A stretch of 64,000 nucleotides of DNA from Cladophialophora immunda (Eukaryota; Ascomycota; Eurotiomycetes; Chaetothyriales; Herpotrichiellaceae): assembly GCF_000835495.1 (NCBI RefSeq), contig NW_015622543.1, positions 5,878,619-5,942,618 on the forward strand, given 5' to 3'. Made by a program: the position numbers and the translations under genes. The notes under the pieces were generated by a model. It did no database searches. It was not told where the DNA came from and saw only the letters and a program-made list of their open reading frames with translations. The stretch's first letter is position 1. Each line of letters opens with the position of its first letter. Positions 43,565 to 52,553 of this stretch are shown one piece after another.

Positions 43565-45169
43565 ATGGCGGCCAAGTCGCCCGATCCTGTTGCTCTCGAC
43601 GACAAGGATCTCGACCGCGACGAAACGAACACCTCCAGTCATTCAGCTTCCCTCTCGGAGAAAGAACAAGAAGAACGCAGCATAAGACGGCTCGACCCCG
43701 ATGTAGAACATGGCATTCCCGTCATCGACACGACTGAGGATGCGGACGAAAAGGCACCGCCCGTCACAACCGTCGACCACGACCCGAATATCGTCGACTG
43801 GGATGGGCCAAATGATCCCGAAAAGGCCATCAACTGGACAAACCGCAAGAAATGGTCAAACGTGGCCATCATCTCCAGCGTCACTTTCCTGACACCACTG
43901 GCTTCATCCATGGTTGCTCCGGCCACACCGCTGATCATGAAAGAATTCCACTCGTCCAACGAAACCATCGCCAGTTTCATTGTCTCTATTTACATCCTGG
44001 GCTACGCCCTGGGCCCTCTGTTCCTCGCTCCTTGCAGCGAAATATGGGGTCGACTACCGATCTACCATATCTGCAACTTTATGTTCGTGATTTGGACAAT
44101 GGCTTGTGCTTTGGCACCGAACATGGGGTCGTTATTGGTATTCCGCCTTCTGGCGGGAATCGCTGGAAGTTGCCCGCTCACCATCGGAGGTGGCTCCATT
44201 GCAGATCTCATTGTCCAAGAGAAGAGAGGTGGCGCGATGGCCTTGTTTGCCCTGGGACCGCTGATGGGCCCGGTCATCGGGCCGGTGGCAGGTGGATATC
44301 TGGGAGAAGACGAAGGCTGGCGCTGGATCTTTTGGGTCATCACGATCGCCGGCGGTGTTGCGTTGTTCTTCTCGGTGATATTCATGCGCGAGACGTTCGA
44401 ACCCGTTCTCCTGGAGCGGCGGGCGAAACGACTTCGAAAGGAAACGGGAAATCCAGAGCTTCGCTCCAAGCTCGATCAAGGCATCCCCATGCGCGACTTC
44501 TTCATCCGTGCTCTTGTTCGACCCACCAAAATGCTCCTCTTCTCCCCGATCGTCCTCTTGCTGTCCATCTACATGGCCGTGGTCTACGGCTACCTCTACC
44601 TCCTCTTCACCACGCTCACCATTGTCTTCGAAGGACAATACCATTTCAGCCAAGGCACAGTGGGACTGAGTTTCCTCGGTATTGGGATTGGATCCATGAC
44701 TGGTCTGGTCATTTTTGGAGCGCTGTCAGACAAGGTCGTCAAGAAGATGTCGGCCAAGGGCGAAATGAAACCCGAATACAGGTTGCCGCCGTTGATTCCG
44801 GGTAGTTTGCTCATCCCGATCGGCTTGTTCTGGTACGGATGGTCCGCGGACAAAGGCATTCATTGGATAATGCCCATCATCGGCACCCTGTTCGTCGGGC
44901 TGGGCTTGCTTGCGACGTTCATGCCGGTGCAGACGTATCTCGTCGACGCATATCACATGCATGCGGCTTCGGCGATCGCTGCCAACACTGTTTTGAGGAG
45001 TTTGATGGGTGCTTTCCTCCCGCTGGCGGGGCCGGATATGTACGCGGCTCTAGGCCTGGGTTGGGGCAATTCTCTGCTTGCATTTATTGCGCTCGCCATG
45101 GCGCCAATGAGTTGGGTCTTCTTTCGATATGGCGAGAAGATTCGAAAGAAATACCCCGTCAAATTGTGA
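43565..45169 (+). CDS. MFS transporter, DHA1 multidrug/bicyclomycin type, 534 aa, intronless
   Basis: Single exon, ATG at 43565, TGA at 45167-45169. An acidic cytosolic N-terminus of about 95 residues leads into VDWDGPNDPEKAINWTNRKKW, the standard entry to fungal DHA1 carriers. Twelve helices follow: SSVTFLTPLASSMVAPATPLI (TM1), SFIVSIYILGYALGPLFLAP (TM2) with the motif-A loop SEIWGRLPIY, RLLAGIAGSCPLTIGGGSIADL (TM4, motif B region) and GPLMGPVIGPVAGGYLGE (motif C, antiporter signature). These features predict proton-coupled export of small hydrophobic compounds. Substrate cannot be read from sequence. It is the third gene in a row on this strand after the CoA ligase and gamma-glutamyltransferase. 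Confidence 0.92.
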   Translation: MAAKSPDPVALDDKDLDRDETNTSSHSASLSEKEQEERSIRRLDPDVEHGIPVIDTTEDADEKAPPVTTVDHDPNIVDWDGPNDPEKAINWTNRKKWSNVAIISSVTFLTPLASSMVAPATPLIMKEFHSSNETIASFIVSIYILGYALGPLFLAPCSEIWGRLPIYHICNFMFVIWTMACALAPNMGSLLVFRLLAGIAGSCPLTIGGGSIADLIVQEKRGGAMALFALGPLMGPVIGPVAGGYLGEDEGWRWIFWVITIAGGVALFFSVIFMRETFEPVLLERRAKRLRKETGNPELRSKLDQGIPMRDFFIRALVRPTKMLLFSPIVLLLSIYMAVVYGYLYLLFTTLTIVFEGQYHFSQGTVGLSFLGIGIGSMTGLVIFGALSDKVVKKMSAKGEMKPEYRLPPLIPGSLLIPIGLFWYGWSADKGIHWIMPIIGTLFVGLGLLATFMPVQTYLVDAYHMHAASAIAANTVLRSLMGAFLPLAGPDMYAALGLGWGNSLLAFIALAMAPMSWVFFRYGEKIRKKYPVKL

Positions 45170-45695
45170 CCAGGCATTTCAGATCACGCATGGGGAGAGC
45201 GGTCGTTTGATCTAGCATTGTATATAGACTGGGCATTGGGTCGGCCTTGGTGAAGTAATCTGGCCAGGCTGTGAACACTAGAAGCCTTGGGGGCAAAAAT
45301 CCCATATTCTTTTCAATTTCTTCGAGGCCAGTATCCAAAGAACTGAGGAAAAACCAACCTGGTCAGGAAGCCTGTGAGCTGTCCGCGCAATAGGAACTGT
45401 GCTGCTCCATCGTCTCGCATGAGCAGGAATGGTTTCAAGAGACATCGGGACAGTGCCAATAAGCCGCAACCCGACACAGACACATGTCACCGGACACACC
45501 AGTATCACACGCCCTCCGGACGCGGCGCTTAGCCGTAGTACACATGCAAGGACAGGGCTCAGCCTTGTGACCGCATCAGAATCAATAGGGCGGCGAATAC
45601 CTGGGGCAAGAGTCGCGGTAGGCGTCGGTTTTCGGTTTCTGAGAATGAGATGAGCGGTCCGATTGTAAGCGGCGCTACGGATGGAGGGGCATCGG

Positions 45696-45706
45696 CCAAT
45701 ATAAAA
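45696..45706 (+). promoter_or_regulatory. CCAAT/TATA element upstream of the paired-CxxC microprotein
   Basis: CCAATATAAAA at 45696-45706 combines a CCAAT pentamer overlapping a TATAAAA box, about 245 bp before the ATG at 45951, followed by a pyrimidine-rich leader. One of the clearest TATA-type core promoters in the window. The rest of 45170-45950 shows no gene. Confidence 0.5.
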
Positions 45707-45950
45707 CAACGAGTTTCGTTTCGACCCAACGCCCCTCCATCCCTCTTCATCTCACATCACCACCATTCCTCCCCTTGTGCCAGCAACGTTCCCCAAACGC
45801 AACAAGTCAAAACGGGTCAAAGCCGTCCTCAGTCGCGTCCTTTGCACACCGTCCATCCAGCCAGAGGCCACCATCATCTCTTGTCCGGTCGCCTTCAATA
45901 ACTGATCGGGATCGAACTCTATCACCTCTCACTGTTCAGAAAGCTGCACC

Positions 45951-46292
45951 ATGTCTCACTCCGGGTGTCCCAAATGTGGAGCGACTATCTCTTCTGGGAG
46001 CAAGACTTGTGGATCTTGTGGAGCGGTACGTTTCTTCCTTCTGCTGTTCCGTCCTTCCTTCTGGGGCTGTCATTATGTTATGGATATCAAGGGCCCGTGA
46101 CGCCGAGGGGGCAATGATCGTCACAGTCTCTTTTCTTTGCTTTTGGTTGCCTCGAAGGCACTTGCACGGGCGTGGAGGTGGCAGAACCTTGTGCAACGGG
46201 ACTATCCAGCGGCACGGTCATGGATGCTTTGTCCACCAGGGGAAGTCTTTGCTAACGGAATTGCTTGGATTTTGCAGACTTGCCCGCGATGA
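45951..46292 (+). CDS. Paired-CxxC (zinc-ribbon-like) microprotein, 29 aa, two exons
   Basis: Exon 1 45951-46025 encodes MSHSGCPKCGATISSGSKTC (first 20 residues) then GSCGA; exon 2 46278-46292 adds TCPR and TGA. Donor GCG/GTACGT, branch TTGCTAACGG, acceptor TTTTGCAG/ACT; the intron is 252 nt, long for this window. The product has CPxCG and CxSCGATC, that is two CxxC knuckles spaced 10 residues apart, enough to bind one zinc like a rubredoxin or zinc-ribbon half. A CCAAT/TATA promoter lies upstream. I do not know a function. No ORF of usual cut-off length shows it. Alternative: the first exon of a longer gene; I found no better downstream exon. Confidence 0.55.
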
Positions 46293-46560
46293 GATGATTG
46301 CATATTGTGAGGATTTGTCAAGGCTGCTAGGATTGAAGGCAGACAAACTATGAGAGGAGAACGATGAGATACGACCGGATGATGTGAATTGAGCATGCTC
46401 TATGGGGTCATACAGTGCTAGATTCATCTGCTTCCAGAAGTCGCTCTTTTGTGCTATGCCTCCCCTCAGCTTCAGGACCATTATTCAATGCTTGCGCTGG
46501 GTATTGTGGTGACACTTTTTATATGGACTGCACCAGTCGAGGAGCTGACCACGGAGTCTC

Positions 46561-47307
46561 TCACTCGGGGATGGCCTTTTCGAAGAATGCCAGCATATCT
46601 CTCAGCTCGGCTGAGTTCGTAGAATGGCCCATTCCTGGGTATGTATGCTCCTCGATGTTCTCCTTGTCCACCCATTTTGCTAGTTCTTCCTTGCCTTGTA
46701 CGAAGAATTTGGTAGGGACCAACATGTCCATTGTGCCATGGACGTAGAACCATTTTTTGGAGTCTTTGTCGTCGTCCTTGATTCCCCTCTCGTTTCTCAG
46801 CTCCGCTATTCGGTCCCGCAGAGGTAGATAGCCAGACAAGCAGAGCATTCCCGCAACTTGATTCTTGAGTCTCCCCGTTAGACCCCAAACCAGGCTCACA
46901 GCACAGCCTTGACTGAATCCGCCAACGACAATCCTCTCTGGGGGTGTGCCAGCCTTGATCTCCTCCTCGACAAGTCGGTCCACCATATCCACGCTCTGCA
47001 TAATTCCAGTCTCGTCATCCGGGGCATCCTCCTCGTCTTCATGGCCAGGCACTCGAGGCTTCATGGCATTGGGCAAGGCCTTAGGGACATACCATGCGCG
47101 AGTCATGGCCTCGTGATTGTGCGGGGCATTCGGCAGGACCCATTTCAGATACTGCATCTTGTCGTAGAACTGGAACTGTTGTGCGAGTCCCAGTGGGAGG
47201 CCTTCAGCGTCATCTCCATAGCCATGAAGAAAGATGAAGGTGGCAGGACGTGCGGTAGAAGATGAGTCGGCTGTAGGCGGCACGACGTATGGTGGCTTTG
47301 CGGACAT
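46561..47307 (-). CDS. Acyl-protein thioesterase 1, 248 aa, intronless
   Basis: Single exon, ATG at 47307. Alpha/beta-hydrolase of the carboxylesterase/thioesterase family: oxyanion region FIFLHGYGDD, nucleophile elbow VGGFSQGC (S132), acid D194 in VHGTMDMLVP and H227 in PGMGHS. LPNAPHNHEAMTRAWY is the conserved substrate loop. Yeast and animal homologues remove palmitate from G-alpha and Ras proteins in the cytosol. An insertion of about 15 acidic residues (GHEDEEDAPDDETG) after the W-Y loop is common in moulds. Divergent from DIS3. Confidence 0.93.
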   Translation of the reverse strand: MSAKPPYVVPPTADSSSTARPATFIFLHGYGDDAEGLPLGLAQQFQFYDKMQYLKWVLPNAPHNHEAMTRAWYVPKALPNAMKPRVPGHEDEEDAPDDETGIMQSVDMVDRLVEEEIKAGTPPERIVVGGFSQGCAVSLVWGLTGRLKNQVAGMLCLSGYLPLRDRIAELRNERGIKDDDKDSKKWFYVHGTMDMLVPTKFFVQGKEELAKWVDKENIEEHTYPGMGHSTNSAELRDMLAFFEKAIPE

Positions 47308-47905
47308 GCTGCTGTATTCTGCCCACTATCGTTTCATGGTCTATTGTGGACAAAGGTTCGTCTGACTATAGGGATCGAGACCGAGAGGAGTCAAAGGCAG
47401 TGAAGGGAGAGGGATGGAGAACATCAGCACCATCGCAGCGGGATTTTCAGCTGCAGTGGCCTCCAATGAGACAATCGGGTGGATCGTATCCCATTGTGAA
47501 GACAGGCCTCACGATGGCAAAAGCACGCGGCCCAGAACCTCCAAGAAGTCAATCAAGCGAACAAGATCCATATCGGACAAACGTAAGTGCCATTTGAAAT
47601 CAGTTCCGATGTACCACAGTAGCACTGAACGCACGCGGGGAGCCGGCGGGATGGAAATGAGGATCCCCTCCCTTCCAAGGCGGTTTTCCTTTGGGAGATT
47701 GGGCTGGCGGGAGTCTACCAAGCACATGCAGCTCAACTGCGTCAACGTATCGTTGGTACTGTGGAGTCTTTAAGTAGGTAGCGTAGTCTACGCACAATCA
47801 ATGTGGGGGAATCTTTCGATGATTTCAAACAGCCTCAAGTCTCGCGAGCGCGCACTCTGACTTGTCACTCGATTTGTACCGTTTCCGTGGATCGAGGCAG
47901 GCAAG
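47308..47905. promoter_or_regulatory. Divergent promoter region, APT1 / DIS3
   Basis: 598 bp between divergent start codons; short overlapping ORFs only, no gene. Confidence 0.4.
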
Positions 47906-50900
47906 ATGAAAAGCCTCAAGCGAGGCCTTGCCGCCGACCCGAACGTCGGCAATATCTCCAGCAAGGTCTTCATCCGATCAACCAAAAGTGGCCGAGTTCA
48001 GAAAGTTGTGAGAGAACAGTACTTGAGGAAAGATATTCCCTGTTCGTCACAACTATGTACCACTTGTGCTTCTACAGCCGCGCCCAATGCCAATGGAGTT
48101 GGTATGTACCTATTTACACTTCTAGTAGACTTACATGCTCTGACAGAACCAACAGTCCCCAAGTTCATCCTATCAAAGCGGCCGACGGGCACCAAAGCCT
48201 TTGCCGGTGGCCACTACCTCGTCCCCGATACCAATGTCTTGCTTAGTGCAATGGACCTGTTCGAAGAGCCTGCCCACTTCCACGACGTCATCATATTGCA
48301 GACAGTTCTGGAAGAGTTGAAGAATAGGAGTCTTCCTCTCTATAACAGACTTATGTCCTTGACTCAAAGCGACGACAAACGTTTCTATCTGTTCTTCAAC
48401 GAGTTCCGATTTGAAACGGCGGTACAGCGAGCAACCGGCGAGTCAATCAATGACAGAAACGATCGTTCAGTGAGGAAAGCGGCGCAATGGTACACCGACC
48501 ATTTATCGAAAGTGACAAAGAAGCCTCCTACGATCGTAGTCCTCACCGATGATCAGGAAAATAGAAGAAAAGCAAAGAAAGAGAGTGTAACAGCCTTGTC
48601 TCTACGGGAGTATGTGGAAGGGTTGGATGACGCCGATAGGTTACTCGACATGGTGAGCCAGGGCGCTGAGGCTCAAGAAGTCCGCGCTGTCCAGGGGCAA
48701 CTCTTCTATCCAGAATATTACTCCATGTCAAGGATGATGACCGGAATTAAGGCTGGAACGCTGCATCAAGGGGTGTTCAATGTTTCTCCCTACAACTACT
48801 TGGAAGGAACAGTCAAAGTCCCCGCATTTGACAAGCCGTTACTAGTTCTGGGAAGGGAGAGCAGCAATCGATCCATATCTGGCGATGTCGTTGTGGTTGA
48901 GATCCTGCCAAAAGACCAGTGGAAAGCTCCCTCTGCGCAGATCCTCGACGAGGAAACCGTCAACAAGAACGACAACCCGGAAGACGAGGAACAAGACGAG
49001 ACCGTGGTTACGGAGAATGAAAGACGGGCTCTGCAGGAAGAGGTTCGACGTGCACACATTGCGGGTGCGGAGACAAAAGCCCAACCAACCTGCAAAGTCG
49101 TCGGAGTTATCAAGCGGAACTGGAGACAACTGGTTGGAACGATTGACGCCGCCTCTGGCAGCTCGTCTGGGAACAGACAGACTACCGTCTTTTTGGTCCC
49201 AATGGACAAGCGCATCCCAAAGATTCGGATTCGAACACGTCAAGTCGATGAGTTGATAGGCAAGCGGATCCTTGCGACGATTGATTCATGGGACCGAGAC
49301 ACCCGATACCCAGTTGGCCACTACATTCGCTCGCTCGGGGAACTAGAGACAAAGGATGCTGAGACTGAAGCGTTGCTTCTTGAATATGACGTTCAGTATC
49401 GACCATTTCCAAAAACAGTCTTGGACTGTTTGCCGTCCGAGGGCCACTCGTGGAAGGTCCCGGCTGCTTCATCGGATCCTGGTTGGAAAGGCCGGCAGGA
49501 TCTCCGACACCTATTTGTTTGCTCGATCGACCCTCCTGGATGCCAAGATATCGACGATGCCCTCCATGCAAGAAAACTTTCGAATGGAAACTTTGAAGTG
49601 GGTGTTCATATTGCAGATGTGTCTCACTTTGTCAAACCCAACAATGCCATGGACGAAGAGGCATCCTCTCGAGGTACAACCGTCTACTTGGTCGACAAGA
49701 GGATTGACATGTTGCCCATGTTGCTCGGGACGGACCTTTGCTCACTCAAACCTCATGTTGAGAGATATGCATTCTCTACCATATGGGAGATCACACCAGA
49801 TGCCGAAGTGGTGTCATCTTCTTTCACCAAATCGGTGATTTTGTCCAAGGAGGGCTTCTCATATGAACAAGCCCAGAAGCGCATTGACGACCAAAGTGCA
49901 ACGGATGAGCTCACTCAAGGCATGCGAGTTTTGTTGTCGCTCTCTCAAAAGCTTCGCCAAAAGCGGATGGACGCCGGGGCGTTAAACCTGTCTAGCCCGG
50001 AGGTCAGAATCGAAGCAGATAGCGAGTCTTCGGATTCTCTGGCCGATGTGAAGACGAAGGCGAGTCTGGCCACCAACTCACTCGTCGAGGAATTCATGCT
50101 TCTTGCCAACATCACGGTCGCTCGGCAGATCCAGTCAGTCTTCCCTCAAACTGCTTTGCTTCGACGCCATGCGACACCACCAGCCTCGAACTTTTCAGAC
50201 CTTAGTGAGCAGTTGAAGAAGATGCGTGGTTTTGAACTGGACACGTCAAGTTCCAAGGCACTGGCAGATTCGCTGGATCTTTGTGTAGATCCTAAGCATC
50301 CATTTTTCAACACCTTGATTCGAATCATGGCAACACGGTGTATGACATCCGCCGAATACTTTTGCAGCGGCTCGCACGCAGAACCAGAATACCGACATTA
50401 TGGTCTCGCTAGTGAGATCTACACCCATTTCACCAGTCCCATTCGCCGATATGCTGATCTGCTCGTCCATCGTCAGCTGGCCTATGCAATCGGATATGAA
50501 GGCCAGGGGAGCGAAATCGTCGACTATGACCTTCGAAATAAGGGCAAACTGGAGCGAGTCTGTCAGAATCTCAACTTCCGACACCGAAATGCCCAACTAG
50601 CAGGCCGCGCCAGTATTGAGTATTACGTCGGGCAAGCGCTCAAATCGCGGGCCGAGAAATCTCCAGAGGCCGCCATCGATGTTGATGGGTACGTGATGCG
50701 AGTGTTCGAAAACGGCATGGTGGTCTTCGTACCGCAGTTTGGCATTGAAGGACTAGTTCGACTTGAGGACTTCCACCTGAAATCCGGCGAGGCTCTCAAA
50801 CGAGAGAGCAAGTTCAATGCAGAGGCCTACCAGCTCACAGTTTTTGAGAAAGGCCATGAGCAAGATGAGGTCACTGTTGAGCTGTTCCAGCAGCTGAAAG

Positions 50901-50980
50901 TTAGAGTGAGTTCAGAGGAGAAGAGTGGTGCAAGAGAGAAGGGAAAGAGAAGAGTGCGAATCGTGGTCTTATCTGCCTGA
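47906..50980 (+). CDS. DIS3: Exosome nuclease DIS3/RRP44, 1006 aa, one 54-nt intron
   Basis: Exons 47906-48101 and 48156-50980. The intron G/GTATGT...CCAACAG/TC is a multiple of three and has no stop, so the unspliced frame is also open (1024 codons); splicing gives the conserved NGVVPKFILS. Domains in order: N-terminal CR3 cysteines (C-x4-C-x2-C in IPCSSQLCTTC), PIN endonuclease (VPDTNVLLSAM, VLEELKNRS, VVLTDDQENRR), two cold-shock domains, the RNB exonuclease with the metal-binding DPPGCQDIDDALH, HFTSPIRRYADLLVHRQL, and an S1 domain (IDVDGYVMRVFENGMVVFVP) with a basic tail. It is the catalytic subunit of the RNA exosome, degrading or trimming RNA 3' to 5' in nucleus and cytoplasm. All active-site residues appear present. 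Confidence 0.95.
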   Translation: MKSLKRGLAADPNVGNISSKVFIRSTKSGRVQKVVREQYLRKDIPCSSQLCTTCASTAAPNANGVGMYLFTLLVDLHALTEPTVPKFILSKRPTGTKAFAGGHYLVPDTNVLLSAMDLFEEPAHFHDVIILQTVLEELKNRSLPLYNRLMSLTQSDDKRFYLFFNEFRFETAVQRATGESINDRNDRSVRKAAQWYTDHLSKVTKKPPTIVVLTDDQENRRKAKKESVTALSLREYVEGLDDADRLLDMVSQGAEAQEVRAVQGQLFYPEYYSMSRMMTGIKAGTLHQGVFNVSPYNYLEGTVKVPAFDKPLLVLGRESSNRSISGDVVVVEILPKDQWKAPSAQILDEETVNKNDNPEDEEQDETVVTENERRALQEEVRRAHIAGAETKAQPTCKVVGVIKRNWRQLVGTIDAASGSSSGNRQTTVFLVPMDKRIPKIRIRTRQVDELIGKRILATIDSWDRDTRYPVGHYIRSLGELETKDAETEALLLEYDVQYRPFPKTVLDCLPSEGHSWKVPAASSDPGWKGRQDLRHLFVCSIDPPGCQDIDDALHARKLSNGNFEVGVHIADVSHFVKPNNAMDEEASSRGTTVYLVDKRIDMLPMLLGTDLCSLKPHVERYAFSTIWEITPDAEVVSSSFTKSVILSKEGFSYEQAQKRIDDQSATDELTQGMRVLLSLSQKLRQKRMDAGALNLSSPEVRIEADSESSDSLADVKTKASLATNSLVEEFMLLANITVARQIQSVFPQTALLRRHATPPASNFSDLSEQLKKMRGFELDTSSSKALADSLDLCVDPKHPFFNTLIRIMATRCMTSAEYFCSGSHAEPEYRHYGLASEIYTHFTSPIRRYADLLVHRQLAYAIGYEGQGSEIVDYDLRNKGKLERVCQNLNFRHRNAQLAGRASIEYYVGQALKSRAEKSPEAAIDVDGYVMRVFENGMVVFVPQFGIEGLVRLEDFHLKSGEALKRESKFNAEAYQLTVFEKGHEQDEVTVELFQQLKVRVSSEEKSGAREKGKRRVRIVVLSA

Positions 50981-51445
50981 TGGGAAGCATGACGAGACTC
51001 TGTAAATAGGAGGTAATCTTGGAAAGCAGTGCGGCGGAGGCTTCATCCTTGGCTGGCTCTTCATAGTTCAACTATTCAGTGGCTTTCTCCCAAGATATCC
51101 TCAATCATGGCTGGAAACTACTGCATGTAGTCATTGTCTCGGTTCATTCAAATCTATCGCATAGGCCGACTCGAGCCGTCCGCGAGTATAGCAACGGCCA
51201 AGCCGACATGGAGCAAGTTGACGATGGCGCCACCTTTTCATATGCTGTCCAGTATTGCGTTCACTCCCATTTTCTTCTTGGGTCAGCAGTTGAGCAAAGC
51301 GCGTTGCCAAGGCCAAAATCAAGCCGCTCGAGTGCCAAGTACGAAGTGCTCGTACAACAAAGACTTCAACGCTCATCTTGATATCTCCCTCCACGTTGTT
51401 GAGAGCACGGAAGTAGGTGCAGATCCAGTTCCAGACGGGGGGAAA
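50981..51445. other. Intergenic, DIS3 3' flank and TRM8 promoter
   Basis: 465 bp between tandem genes. The frame upstream of the TRM8 ATG is open but has no conserved sequence, so it is counted as leader. Confidence 0.4.
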
Positions 51446-52449
51446 ATGACCGGTCCACCAAATAAACGGCAGAAACGAGAAGACTACAAAAGAGCCCAAG
51501 AGAGCTTGAAAGCAGGAAGCCATGGCGCTGGCAGCGGCAAGGTCGAGCTGCCCAAGAAAAAGTTCTATCGACAACGCGCTCACGCGAATCCTTTCTCGGA
51601 CCATGCTTTGACGTAGTAAGTTCTACGATCCTCACCGTCTCGTCTAAGTGATCGGTCTGGCTGATCTTCTTCCAGTCCCCTCAGTCCGGCCGACATGGAC
51701 TGGACTTGCCATTACCCTGCTTTCGCCAGCGGCGAGGCCGCGAATGGAAAGTCACTCCACGCCGTGAGCAGGGATGTTGAGATTGCAGATATCGGCTGCG
51801 GATTTGGCGGGCTCCTGGTGGCTTTGGCGCCTTTGTTCCCAGAGACCTTGATGCTCGGTTTGCACCAGTGGTTTCCTGAGAGCCCCCGTTCATTTGGCTG
51901 ATGGAAGAGTTAGGGATGGAATTGCGAACTCAAGTCACCGACTATGTGGTCGACCGAGTGGCTGCTCTCCGCGCTCAGAACCAGCCTTCGTCCGGCACAA
52001 GCGATGGCAAATTTGGACCCTACCAGAACATTTCGGCCCTTCGTACCAACACAATGAAGTTCCTCCCCAACTACTTCCGCCGCGCTCAGCTGTCCAAGAT
52101 ATTCCTCTGCTTCCCGGATCCGCATTTCAAACAGCGCAAGCACAAGGCCCGCATCGTTTCTACCCAGCTAAACGCCGAATACGCATTCGTGACAAAGCCC
52201 GGCGGTCTGGTGTATACGATTACGGACGTCGAAGAGCTGCACCAGTGGATGGTCAAGCACTTCGAGGGCGAGGAGGCAGGTGACGCGAAGGAGTTATGGA
52301 AGAGAGTAACGCAGGAGGATCTGGACGCGGATCCCTGCGTCAAGGTCATGAGCGAAGAAACGGAGGAGTCAAAGAAAGTCACGAGAAATGGAGGAAAGAA
52401 ATTCATTGCGGTGTTCCAAAGACAGGAGAACCCCGAATGGCCTGATTGA
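51446..52449 (+). CDS. TRM8: tRNA (guanine-N7)-methyltransferase catalytic subunit TRM8, 295 aa, three exons
   Basis: Exons 51446-51615, 51676-51857 and 51914-52449; donors TA/GTAAGT and G/GTTTGC, acceptors CCAG/T and GTTAG/GG. The joins restore HALTYPLSPADMDW and LMLGMELRTQVTDYV. The start MTGPPNKRQKREDY is the typical basic N-terminus. The SAM site is ADIGCGFGGLL, followed by the NTMKFLPNYF and CFPDPHFKQRKHKARI motif that is diagnostic for TrmB/Trm8. With Trm82 it makes m7G46 in tRNAs and protects them from rapid decay. GTTTGC is a weak donor; reading through it hits a stop after a short extension, so splicing is required for a working enzyme. The 3' end converges with the permease gene 104 bp away. 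Confidence 0.93.
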
Positions 52450-52553
52450 TTCGCGACATCAGAATCACTGTCGAACTACCCTGCGGGCTCTAGAAAAGGC
52501 AATTTCGCCAACAGAGAACCGTGGGATTGGGTCAGCCGCGCTACCAATCAGGC

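Noticed and set aside
43030..43632. 200-codon minus-strand ORF
   Set aside because: Overlaps the MFS start codon and its leader; no domain features.
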